A DNA stretch of 64,000 nt. It comes from Planctomycetota bacterium (GTDB taxonomy: Bacteria > Planctomycetota > UBA1135 > UBA2386). The notes beneath the pieces are model-generated. The model saw nothing but the letters and a program-made list of their open reading frames with translations, did not search any database and was not told the DNA's origin. Shown here piece after piece: positions 53,298 to 61,171 of the stretch. The stretch's first letter is position 1. Each line of letters opens with the position of its first letter. A program made the translations under genes and the position numbers. Location of the stretch: contig BJHM01000001.1 of NCBI GenBank assembly GCA_014192625.1, forward strand, positions 62,001 to 126,000. The letters run 5' to 3'.

Positions 53298-54353
53298 TCA
53301 CTTCGGCTTTTTCTTGTGCTTGGGGCAGGCCTTGCCCTGCTCTTTGCAAGCCGCGCACTTCTTGTCAAAGCCAAGCATGCCCTTCGCCTCGATGTCGCGC
53401 ATGTGGCTACTGGCAGAGGCGGCCGGCATCGTGCCCGCAGCGGTGGTCGTGATGGCGAGCAGCATTGCGTAGGCTTTGTCAAAGTCTTGCGCCGACTCAA
53501 GGTCAATGGCCTTCGCAAGTTGCTCGCTCGCCTTGATCGACTTGCGCGCCTCGACGTTTGCCGAAAGGTCGCGCAGTTTAATATCTGCTGTCTCTGCTAC
53601 ACCTGGGACAGTCGCATAAGACTTGGTGAGAGTTCGCAGTGACTCTTGAGCCGCGAAGAAATTTTTCTCGTTGATGGCGGTGTCCGCGCTCGCGAGCAGG
53701 TTTGTGACGTCGGTCTCGATGCTCGTCAGCACCCCTTGCGCAGCCGCCTTCGCCTCATCGCTGAGCGCGCCGGCGAGCAGATTTTTGGTCGCCTGATAGG
53801 CCTTGCCGAACTCACGCTTAGTCAGCATCGGCTCGAGCGATTTGAGTGCATCGGGCAATTTTGTGCCTGGGACTCGCGCACCCTTCAAGGCCTCTTCGAT
53901 GACGGATTCATCTAGCGATCGTGGGTGCCCTTCCCAGATCACCTTGCCCTTAGTGTCGACGAGGAATGCATGCGGGTAGCCATTCACTTTGAGCGCTTTC
54001 GCAGACTTGTCGCTCTGTTCGATGAGGATCGGATAGGTCACCTTGTTGTCCGCGATGAACTTCTCGACCAGCTTTTCAGGTTCGTTGGTCACGCCAACGA
54101 CGACCAGTCCCTGCGCAATGAACTTCGCCTGAAGTTCATTGTTGTGCGGGACGAGGCCGCGGCACGGGCCTCACCAAGTTTGCCAGTATTCGACAAACAC
54201 AACCGCGCCGGCGAGCTGATCGAGCCGCTTCAACTTGAACGAGTCGAAGTTGTAAGCCGCGTCGATCTCTAGTGGAGGCATCGGTTGCCCGACTTGCGCC
54301 GATAGCGAGGTCGCTAGCAAAACGACGATTCCGGGGATTACAAGTTTGTGCAT
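53298..54353 (-). CDS. secreted thioredoxin-like protein with in-frame TGA at the active site: probable UGPC selenoprotein
   Basis: 352 codons from ATG 54353 with signal peptide MHKLVIPGIVVLLATSLSAQ. The frame reads VVFVEYWQTW, then TGA as codon 61 (54173-54171), then GPCRGLVPHNNELQ and on to the stop at 53298 without interruption. A TlpA/redoxin thioredoxin domain normally has WCGPC here, so the TGA replaces exactly the first active-site Cys, giving Sec-Gly-Pro-Cys. The cis-Pro loop is intact (NGYPHAFLVDTKG). After residue about 165 comes a helical, tetratricopeptide-like region, and the end is cysteine-rich (CAACKEQGKACPKH). A gene caller would report only a headless 264-residue protein from 54092. 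Selenocysteine is the best reading. Confidence 0.85.
54120..54137 (-). promoter_or_regulatory. possible SECIS-type hairpin, weaker candidate
   Basis: On the minus strand, GAACTTC, loop AGGC, then GAAGTTC form a perfect 7-base stem with a G in the first two loop bases. The loop begins 40 bases after the TGA, slightly beyond the usual 16-37 range. A G+C-rich alternative (GCGG/CCGC) lies closer, with its loop 14 bases after the TGA, but lacks a G at the loop start. I cannot choose between them without folding. Confidence 0.35.
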
Positions 54354-54733
54354 GTATTGAAATCTTTTGCCGATAACAGCAGGGTTGAAGGCTATCTGCG
54401 GCGCGGCTGCAAGCACTCTGTTCTTATGTGCGGCAGGCCATTTCGACGGAGCGATAAGGCGCGCCGTCAGGCTTGCGGTTTGCTGAGCTTCGCAAGCTAA
54501 GGTGCGGCCGCGGAGCAGGACAAATGTTGGTGGGATCACAAGGCACGGCCGCAGTCAGGGGCTATGTGGCACCGGGTTTATTTGGTGTGCGCCGCTGCGG
54601 GTTATTAGCGTGGGTAATCGCGCCGCAAGTCGCGCACCTGGGTGCAAGAATGTTGCGTCCCAGGGGGAGGTAGTTTGCCAAGGCGCCGCCCGCCCGCCGC
54701 CCGCGCCGCCCGCGCCCGCGCCGCCCGCGCAGA
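54354..54733. other. 380-base gap with G+C-only tract
   Basis: No gene is supported. It holds the 5' region of the TGA-containing thioredoxin gene (start 54353) and the 3' region of the membrane spermidine-synthase-like gene (stop 54734). The only striking part is the 49-base run without A or T at 54682-54730, next to the stop codon of the latter gene. Confidence 0.5.
54682..54730. repeat. 49-base low-complexity G+C-only tract
   Basis: The tract is built from repeats of GCCGCC, GCCCGC and CCGCGC, with not one A or T. It starts 4 bases after the stop codon of the gene at 54734-57172 in transcription direction. It may form stable secondary structure in the transcript, so it could help end or stabilise it. 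It may also be a sequencing or assembly weak point. Confidence 0.7.
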
Positions 54734-57172
54734 TCACTGCTTTAGCAAGAGGCGCAGTTCGGCGATCTGCAGGGCGCTGCCGACGAACATGCCTTCCGGC
54801 CAGCTGCAAAATTTTTGCATCGCCACGAAGATCTTCTGTTCGTCGTGGCGATCGAATGCGAGGCCAGCGAGGTACTGCAAGCGCAGCGCGATGTCGCGGT
54901 TTGGTTCGGCATCAGCGAGCCATGGTGCGAGATCGCTAGCACTGCCGCAGTAGGTCGAAAACAAGCGCGGCGCGCTGTCGAGTCCAATCGTTGCGAGGTG
55001 GGTGCGAGCGTTAGCGTTTTTATCGAGCAGCAGCTCGACGGACTCGAGATCAAGGTGCGTGGGTAATGCCGTGCCGAGAACCGCCACGTCATAGCCAGTG
55101 CCAGCGGCCGCGCTATTCCACATCGTGCCATTTGGAAATGCGCTGAAGAACGTGCCGAGCTGGCTCTTCACCGAGGCCTCGTCGGTTTCGTAGAGCGGCA
55201 CCCACTGCGTCACGACTCCAGAAGGGTTGAGGTGCTGCTTCACCAGTTCGTAATACTCGCTGGTGTAGAGCGCCGCAGCGCCGCGCACCCATGGATGGAT
55301 CGGATCCGACGTGATGATGTCGAATCGTTCTCTGGTCGTGAGCATGAAGTGGCGCGCATCATCGAACACGATTTCGGTGCGCGGGTCATCGAGCACGCCG
55401 CCGTTTTGATCGGCCATGAAGTTGCGCGCGCAGTCGAGCACGCGCGGCTCCATCTCGCAGATGACGATCCGTTGGACGCTGTCGTAGTCGCAGAAGGATC
55501 CTGCGGTTACTCCAGCGCCGCAGCCGACGATCAGCACACTGCGCGGATTGCCATGCGAAAGCGCAGGCAGGTGGCCGAGCAGGCGCTGCAATCGCATGTC
55601 CGTTGGGTCGGTTGAGGCTTCCACTTTGCCTGCGACGTGGAAGTTGAGGAAGTCGCCGGTTTTGGTGATCGCCACCGATGAGTTCTGACCTTCTGCTACA
55701 TACAGATATTTGCTGCTGTCCCAGCTGTCGACAAAGCGGCCCCAAGCGATCAGGCCGTTGGGCACAGGTGCAATCAACAACGCAAACCCGCAGCTGGCCG
55801 CGGCGATGACGCAGCAGGTTGCGAGCTTTCGCGCGCGGCTGTGTCGCAGTGGCAGTGCCAGCGTGAGCAATGCAGCGGTGCCGCCGGCGAGCAGTGCCAA
55901 AATCTGCTGCGTGCCCTGGCTGCCGAGGTTGCCGATCGCTGCGAGGCTCGTGGCGAGCGCGCCGATGATTGCGCCGAGTGTGTTGGCGGCGGCGACGCTG
56001 CCGACAAGGCGACCTGCATCGTGGTGGCCACGAAAGGCGGCGGCGAGCGCGAGCGGAAAAGATGCACCCCAAAGCAATGGCGCTGGCAGGATCGCCAACG
56101 CGCAACGAGCGAAGTCCCACGGAAAACGCAAAAAGACGTTCTGCGCGATGCGTTCTTGAAAGATATAGGTCGGCTCAGCCCAGGGGATCACAAAGAGCAT
56201 CATCCATGCGCTGTAGAGCAGGGCCGGCATGAGCAGCAGTTGGCAGAGCAGAAACGCGCGTGTTGGTGAGTTCGTGCGCGCGGCGATTTGGCTGCCGCGC
56301 GCGCTGCCGATGCCGAGTCCGATCAAGAACACCGCGAGGATGAGCGCGAATGTGTAGACCGAGGCACCGAACAGCAGCGATAGCAGTCGTGTCCATGCGA
56401 CCTCCGCGCCGAGTGCTGTTGCGCCGGACAGCGCGATTGCGAGCAGCACGAGCCGCCGCGCATGAGGCGGCGCAGGATCTTTCGCATTGATGCCTTCTGC
56501 GTTGGCGCCACTCGCACTGTGATTCGCAACAAATGGTCGGAGCGCTGCCAGCAGCAAAGCGAGCGCGGCGATCGCTATGTTGATGGCTGCCGCCACATAG
56601 GTCGCAACGATGGTGTCGTGGACGCGCAGCAGCCAAAAGCCTGCGAGCAATGTGCCGGCAACGCCGCCGATGATATTGCTGCCGTAGAACCAGCCGAGCG
56701 CGGCGAGACCTTGTCGCGAACTGCCGACCCATCGCGCGATTGCCGGCAGCGTGGCGCCCATCAGGATGGTTGGCGGCAGCAGCGCGATTGCGCAGACCGT
56801 GCCGCGCAACAGTAGGTCCGACTGGCCGCGGCCCTGGCTTTGGACGTAGATCGATCCGAGCCAAGGCAGCAGCATTGGCAAAATAATGGCGTAGAGCGCG
56901 ATGCCGAGTTCGAGCAGCGCGTAGACCCTTAGTGGGTGCATTCCTTTTGGCAGCCAGCGCGGCAGCAGCACGTTGCCAAGGCACATCCCGCCCATGAAGC
57001 TGCCGAGTAGCAAGCCGAGCGAGATAGATGATCCACCGATGACGAAGCGCAGTAAGTGGAACCAGACCACTTCATAGATCAATGCAGCGCAGCCACTGCC
57101 CGCGAAGAGCAGCAGCAAAGCGGGTGCGAAGGCCGTGCGGTCTTTGGCTGGGGCGATGCTGTTTGCGGTAGT
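54734..57172 (-). CDS. fused multi-pass membrane and spermidine-synthase-like protein
   Basis: About 813 residues from the ATG at 57172; an ATG four codons upstream (57187) is the alternative. About 14 hydrophobic segments fill the first 490 residues, in the pattern of MFS-like fused spermidine synthases (GCAALIYEVVWFHLL, then GATALGAEVAWTRLLSLLFG as its internal repeat). The C-terminal Rossmann domain has VLIVGCGAGVTAGSF and DIITSDPIHPWVRGAAALYT, as in SpeE. The family is common in environmental bacteria. Real aminopropyl transfer has rarely been shown, so the substrate is open. The start of an upstream redoxin gene is divergent, with about 275 bases between. Confidence 0.9.
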   Translation of the reverse strand, partial: TTANSIAPAKDRTAFAPALLLLFAGSGCAALIYEVVWFHLLRFVIGGSSISLGLLLGSFMGGMCLGNVLLPRWLPKGMHPLRVYALLELGIALYAIILPMLLPWLGSIYVQSQGRGQSDLLLRGTVCAIALLPPTILMGATLPAIARWVGSSRQGLAALGWFYGSNIIGGVAGTLLAGFWLLRVHDTIVATYVAAAINIAIAALALLLAALRPFVANHSASGANAEGINAKDPAPPHARRLVLLAIALSGATALGAEVAWTRLLSLLFGASVYTFALILAVFLIGLGIGSARGSQIAARTNSPTRAFLLCQLLLMPALLYSAWMMLFVIPWAEPTYIFQERIAQNVFLRFPWDFARCALAILPAPLLWGASFPLALAAAFRGHHDAGRLVGSVAAANTLGAIIGALATSLAAIGNLGSQGTQQILALLAGGTAALLTLALPLRHSRARKLATCCVIAAASCGFALLIAPVPNGLIAWGRFVDSWDSSKYLYVAEGQNSSVAITKTGDFLNFHVAGKVEASTDPTDMRLQRLLGHLPALSHGNPRSVLIVGCGAGVTAGSFCDYDSVQRIVICEMEPRVLDCARNFMADQNGGVLDDPRTEIVFDDARHFMLTTRERFDIITSDPIHPWVRGAAALYTSEYYELVKQHLNPSGVVTQWVPLYETDEASVKSQLGTFFSAFPNGTMWNSAAAGTGYDVAVLGTALPTHLDLESVELLLDKNANARTHLATIGLDSAPRLFSTYCGSASDLAPWLADAEPNRDIALRLQYLAGLAFDRHDEQKIFVAMQKFCSWPEGMFVGSALQIAELRLLLKQ

Positions 57173-57447
57173 CATGGGGCGTTGCACTGATGGCGTAACA
57201 TTCTGCGGGCGGCAATCCAGTCTGCGCTACCGGCCATGGAGCATGGTGCGCAATCGGCACACCTGCATGCGTGGTGCCTGACCGGTGATGGCGTGAGGCG
57301 GCGCGCCGTTTTGGGTGTTGGCAAAGTACGCGGCGAACCAAAGCACGAGACGCAGGCGATTCGGCATTTGCCGGACCTGCCGCTGTCCGATATGCAGTCC
57401 GCTGCGTATTCAACCGCACGCTCAGGCGATAGTCCGAAAGCCCATTC

Positions 57448-58254
57448 ATGACACGTTGTTATTTTTTAGCGATCTTCTCGGCCCTCTTGCTTGCCAGTTT
57501 CGCGTGCGCTCAGGAACCTCCGGCCGGGGGCCAGCCGGTAGAAAAATCGGAAGCCAAGCCGCAGGAGCAAAAAGCCGTGCAGCAGCCGTTGCAGCTAGGC
57601 GACGCGCTACCAGCAACCTTCGTGCTGAAGGATATCGATGGCGTAGAGCACAAGGCCGCAGGCCTGAAGGGCAAGATCACCGTCGTCGATTTCTTCTCCA
57701 TCACATGCCATGTGCATGCCGCGTGGAATGATCGGCTGGCAGCTTTGCAGCAGGATTTTGCCTCGCAGGGAGTGAGTTTTTTATTCATCGACAGCAACGT
57801 CCAAGAGATTGGCGAGAAGCCACCGGCAACGGAGCCCGGCAAGCAGGCGTTCGACAACATTCGCCAGCACCTGAAGGACAAGTCGTTGCCGTTCTCGGTG
57901 CTGGTCGATCACGGCAACATCGTGGCGGACCTGTTTGCCGCGCGCACCACGCCGCAGGTCTATGTTTTCGCCGCCGATGGCAAGCTGGTTTATCGCGGGC
58001 TCGTTGACAACGATCAGCAGGGCAGCAAGGCGGAGCGAACGAGCTATGTGCGCTCGGTGCTGACCAAGCTGGTTGTTGGCGAAAAGGTCGAGCCTTCGTC
58101 GAACAAGTCGATTGGCTGCTCGATCAAGCGCGTTGCTGTTGACGGGCAGCGAGGTGGCTCGCTGTGGCGTGGCTCGCGCCCGCCGCGCACTGGCGGCACT
58201 GGCGGCACGGGCGGCGAGCGCAAAGCTGGCGAAGGATCTGAGGTGGGCCGATGA
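57448..58254 (+). CDS. secreted redoxin-family protein with long Gly-rich C-terminal tail
   Basis: 268 residues. A signal peptide (MTRCYFLAIFSALLLASFAC) leads into a Lys/Gln/Pro-rich linker. The AhpC/TlpA-like domain covers about residues 45-220 (ITVVDFFSITCHVHAAWNDR, SFLFIDSNVQE, RTTPQVYVFAADGKLVYRG). The active site has a single Cys (TCHVH), where relatives usually have TCPV. After NKSIGCSIKR, where related proteins usually stop, about 40 extra residues rich in Gly, Arg and Thr follow (RTGGTGGTGGERK). The final ATGA (58251-58254) overlaps the next gene, a TlpA-like lipoprotein, so the two are coupled. Confidence 0.85.
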   Translation: MTRCYFLAIFSALLLASFACAQEPPAGGQPVEKSEAKPQEQKAVQQPLQLGDALPATFVLKDIDGVEHKAAGLKGKITVVDFFSITCHVHAAWNDRLAALQQDFASQGVSFLFIDSNVQEIGEKPPATEPGKQAFDNIRQHLKDKSLPFSVLVDHGNIVADLFAARTTPQVYVFAADGKLVYRGLVDNDQQGSKAERTSYVRSVLTKLVVGEKVEPSSNKSIGCSIKRVAVDGQRGGSLWRGSRPPRTGGTGGTGGERKAGEGSEVGR

Positions 58255-58751
58255 GAACCGCGCGAATTGCCGCGTTGTTGGTGCTGTTCTCCGCGTGCTC
58301 AGATCACACAGAAGCGACGCGCATCGTCGATGGCAAAGGCGTGCAGGAATATGTCGAGGCGCATCGCGGCAAGCCTTTGCTGATCAACTTCTGGGCATCC
58401 TGGTGCGTGCCATGTTGCGAGGAGATGCCCGATCTGATTTCTGCGACCCGCGATTTTCGCGCACATGGCGGCCAAGTGGTCGGCATAGCAATGGAGTGCA
58501 TGGTCGCTGATGTCACAAAGGAGGCGGGCCTTGTCAAAGCTCGGGAACGTGCAAAGCAGCTCGGGATCAACTTCCCGGTATTGGTCTGCAGTGAGCCGGA
58601 TATTTTTGCGCTGCGCGAACTGCTCGGGGCCGAGGTCGGCGAACTACCGGGCACGCTCGTCATCGACCGCGCCGGGGTGGTTGTCGAACTGCATGACGGC
58701 AAGGCCACGCAGGAAGAGTTCGCAAAGCTTTGTTTGCATGCGCAGCGATGA
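58251..58751 (+). CDS. TlpA-like thiol-disulfide reductase lipoprotein
   Basis: 166 residues. The short signal ends LLVLFSACSD, a lipobox. The thioredoxin domain has the normal active site WASWCVPCCEEMP and the cis-Pro loop ELPGTLVIDRAGVV. It would reduce disulfides in exported proteins, for example in cytochrome c maturation. It is translationally coupled to the redoxin gene upstream. Its WCVPC cysteines are normal, in contrast to the TGA in the related secreted protein at 53298-54353. Confidence 0.9.
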   Translation: MRTARIAALLVLFSACSDHTEATRIVDGKGVQEYVEAHRGKPLLINFWASWCVPCCEEMPDLISATRDFRAHGGQVVGIAMECMVADVTKEAGLVKARERAKQLGINFPVLVCSEPDIFALRELLGAEVGELPGTLVIDRAGVVVELHDGKATQEEFAKLCLHAQR

Positions 58752-58836
58752 CGCGCACTTTATGAACTAGCAGAGCCGCTGGCAGCACCGGTGACCACGC
58801 CTGCGTTCCCCCGCGCATTGTGCGCGAGCTGCCGCG

Positions 58837-60000
58837 TCAGGCGTGTGTCGCCTGCCTTTCACCGATCTCTTCGTAGATCGTGGTGCGTTGCACGGGTTCG
58901 TAGCCAGCTTCGTTTATCAGGTGCGCGATTTGGTCGACCCCGAGTGCTTGCGGCTCGGTGGTGCCGGCTTCGTGAGTGATCTTTTCTTCGGTCACCGTGC
59001 CGTCGATGTCGTTCGCGCCAAAGCTGAGTGCGGTCTGCGCCGACTCCTGCGTCAGCATGACCCAGTAGGCCTTCACGTGCGGGAAGTTGTCGAGCATCAG
59101 GCGTGCCACGGCGATCGAGCGCAGGTCGAGGTTGCCGGTGGTGACGTGGCCGAAGTTTGCGAGGTCGGTGTGGTAGGGCCAGAACGCGAGCGGGATGAAT
59201 GCCATGAAGCCGCCGCACTCGTCTTGCACTTCGCGCAGCTTGATCAGGTGCTGCACGCGCTCGTCAACGCGTTCGATGTGCCCGTAGAGCATCGTCGCGT
59301 TCATCTTGAAGCCATGCCGTTGCACTTTGCGCGCCGCCATCAGCCACCGGTCAGGGCCCATCTTTTCGCGGAACACCGCCTTATGAACGCGATCGACAAG
59401 CACCTCGGCACCGCCGCCCGGGCAGCTGCCAAGACCGGCTGCGCGCAAGTCGGCAAACACTTCGTCCTCGCTCTTGCCCGAGATGTTGAGGATGTGCTCG
59501 ATCTCGACCATCGTGAACGCCTTCACGTGGATATCGGGGCGACCACGCTTCGCAGCGCGAACGACGTCGAGATAATAGTCGTAGCCCATCGTCGGGTGGA
59601 TGCCAGCGACCATGTGCACCTCGGTGACCGGGCGGTGCAGCTGTTCGCGCACCTTCTGCTCGACGACCTCGGGGGTCATCAGGTAGCCGCGCGCTTCGCC
59701 TTCCTTCGCCGCAAACGCGCAGAACTTGCACGAGTAGATGCAGATGTTCGTGTAGTTGACGTGCTGGTTGATGTTGAAGTAGGTCTTGCGGCCGTGCCTG
59801 CTAGTCCGCACGCGGTGCGCCATCAAACCAACCGCGGCGAGGTGCGGCGTTTCATACAGTCGAATCCCGTCCTCCAAAGACAGTCGCGTGCCGTTGGCGA
59901 TCCGCTGGTCGATGTCGCCGAGGCCGGCCTGCTGGATCAATTTCTTGGCCAGGGTCTCGTCGAGGTGGGCGTAGTTGTGGGCGGCGGGCGACGCGGTCAT
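58837..60000 (-). CDS. mqnE: aminofutalosine synthase, futalosine pathway
   Basis: 387 residues. It is a radical-SAM enzyme with Cys87, Cys91 and Cys94 in NICIYSCKFCAF. Conserved MqnE segments follow: VTEVHMVAGIHPTMGYDYYL, VKAFTMVEIEHIL, LGSCPGGGAEVL, MNATMLYGHIERVDERVQHL, FIPLAFWPYHTDLA, VKAYWVMLTQESAQTAL and NDIDGTVTEEKITHEAG. MqnE joins 3-enolpyruvyl-benzoate, the product of MqnA (39337-40095), to SAM to form aminofutalosine. The two genes are 19 kb apart, and mqnB, mqnC and mqnD are not in the window. The gene is convergent with the TlpA gene. Confidence 0.95.
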   Translation of the reverse strand: MTASPAAHNYAHLDETLAKKLIQQAGLGDIDQRIANGTRLSLEDGIRLYETPHLAAVGLMAHRVRTSRHGRKTYFNINQHVNYTNICIYSCKFCAFAAKEGEARGYLMTPEVVEQKVREQLHRPVTEVHMVAGIHPTMGYDYYLDVVRAAKRGRPDIHVKAFTMVEIEHILNISGKSEDEVFADLRAAGLGSCPGGGAEVLVDRVHKAVFREKMGPDRWLMAARKVQRHGFKMNATMLYGHIERVDERVQHLIKLREVQDECGGFMAFIPLAFWPYHTDLANFGHVTTGNLDLRSIAVARLMLDNFPHVKAYWVMLTQESAQTALSFGANDIDGTVTEEKITHEAGTTEPQALGVDQIAHLINEAGYEPVQRTTIYEEIGERQATHA

Positions 60001-60078
60001 AGGCGGACACGGTAGGAGCTTTGGGCCTTCATGAAAAGGCGCGGGCGCGGCGGCAATTGCATCTGCTTCATGTTTGCT

Positions 60079-61164
60079 TCAACGCGGGCGGGCCGAGCGC
60101 ACCGCTTCGAGCCAGCCGGTGCCAAATCGCTCGTCCGGTTCAAGGTAATGACCTTCGCTCCATTCGTTGAGTGAGGCGAGCAGGACCAGTGGGTCGTCGA
60201 TGCCGTTCGGCGAGTGAAAATCGAGCCCGCGGCGCAGCGCCGTGGCGAACTTTTCCGGGTGCTCGCCAGTCACGACCGGTGCCCACGGATACTTGTCGGG
60301 GCGCGCATCGCCAAAGTCAGCACCGCGCGGCGAAGCATCCCAGCCGGTTGCAACCGACGGCATGTAGGGCAGATTTGAAGTGGTGGCAAAGTGCTGCCAC
60401 TGTAGGGCGCGCCGCGCCGCGCATTCGCTGTAGTCCTGCAAGCTCGGTCCCTTCCAATCCGGCAAGTGCACGTAATGCGTAACGCTGTCAAAGCCGAGTT
60501 CGCGCACCAGTGGCAGCGTTTCGGCGTTGGGTTCGATCGCCGCGAGATGCAGGTCCAGATGGCCGCGGTCACGCAGCCAGCGGCGCGCCGCAGTGATCGC
60601 CGCGCGCGCATTCGCCAGACCAAGGTCGCGCACGAAGTAGGTTGAGTCGAAGATGGATAGGTAGCTGCGGCCGCCGACCAAAACGTAGTTGGGGCGTTTG
60701 AAGTAATGCTCGGCAAGCATCGCGATGAACTGAACGAAGTCATCGACGTCGCTCGGCACTAGTCGCTTTGGTTCGATCACCGGCAGGTCTGCGCGCAGCA
60801 CTGGCAGCACGCGCCTCGGCATCCGGTTTGCCCACATGCAGGCAAACGGCATCGAGGTGCCGAGCGGACCCTGCAAGAAGCCCTGGTCGAGACCTTGCTC
60901 AAAGACGCGCTTGCCGCGGCACCAGAATACGCCAAACACCAGCGCGTCTACGCCATGGTCGCGCGCGAGAGCGATGCGGCGGCCGAATGCAATCGGATCA
61001 CGGTCGTCGTATTCGCCGAGCAGCGGGACCTTCGGCTGTTGGTGGTCCTTGAAGCGCGGCTGGCAACTGCGAACCAATTCCCACTCGGTGAAGCCTGGAT
61101 GAAAACTTGCGTCGCGTTCGGCGATCGGATGCCAGCCCGTGTAGACGTAGGCCGCGGTCCGCAT
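60079..61164 (-). CDS. WbsX-like / glycoside hydrolase 99-like protein
   Basis: 361 residues. It matches the WbsX family (GH99-like TIM barrel) found in polysaccharide clusters: AYVYTGWHPIAERDASFHPG, FTEWELVRSCQPRFKDHQQP, HGVDALVFGVFWCRGKRVFE, YLSIFDSTYFVRDLG, and the closing LVLLASLNEWSEGHYLEPDE. Family members are annotated as glycosyltransferases or hydrolases and few have been tested. No signal peptide is present, so it is probably cytoplasmic. Its start lies 7 bases after the stop of the efflux outer-membrane gene on the same strand, so it may be the last gene of that operon. Confidence 0.85.
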   Translation of the reverse strand: MRTAAYVYTGWHPIAERDASFHPGFTEWELVRSCQPRFKDHQQPKVPLLGEYDDRDPIAFGRRIALARDHGVDALVFGVFWCRGKRVFEQGLDQGFLQGPLGTSMPFACMWANRMPRRVLPVLRADLPVIEPKRLVPSDVDDFVQFIAMLAEHYFKRPNYVLVGGRSYLSIFDSTYFVRDLGLANARAAITAARRWLRDRGHLDLHLAAIEPNAETLPLVRELGFDSVTHYVHLPDWKGPSLQDYSECAARRALQWQHFATTSNLPYMPSVATGWDASPRGADFGDARPDKYPWAPVVTGEHPEKFATALRRGLDFHSPNGIDDPLVLLASLNEWSEGHYLEPDERFGTGWLEAVRSARPR

Positions 61165-61171
61165 CTGCTGG

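Noticed and set aside
53298-54092. Gene starting at 54092 as an independent 264-residue protein
   Set aside because: The frame upstream encodes the first half of the same thioredoxin domain and a signal peptide, interrupted only by TGA at the active-site position, so the gene must start at 54353.
45413-54353. Pseudogene explanation for the two TGA-broken thioredoxin genes
   Set aside because: Each gene has only one interruption, at the redox Cys position, with the rest of the frame intact; decay would give stops and frameshifts at random places.
58843-60015. Plus-strand frame of 390 codons
   Set aside because: It is the antisense shadow of mqnE, which carries the radical-SAM cysteines on the other strand.
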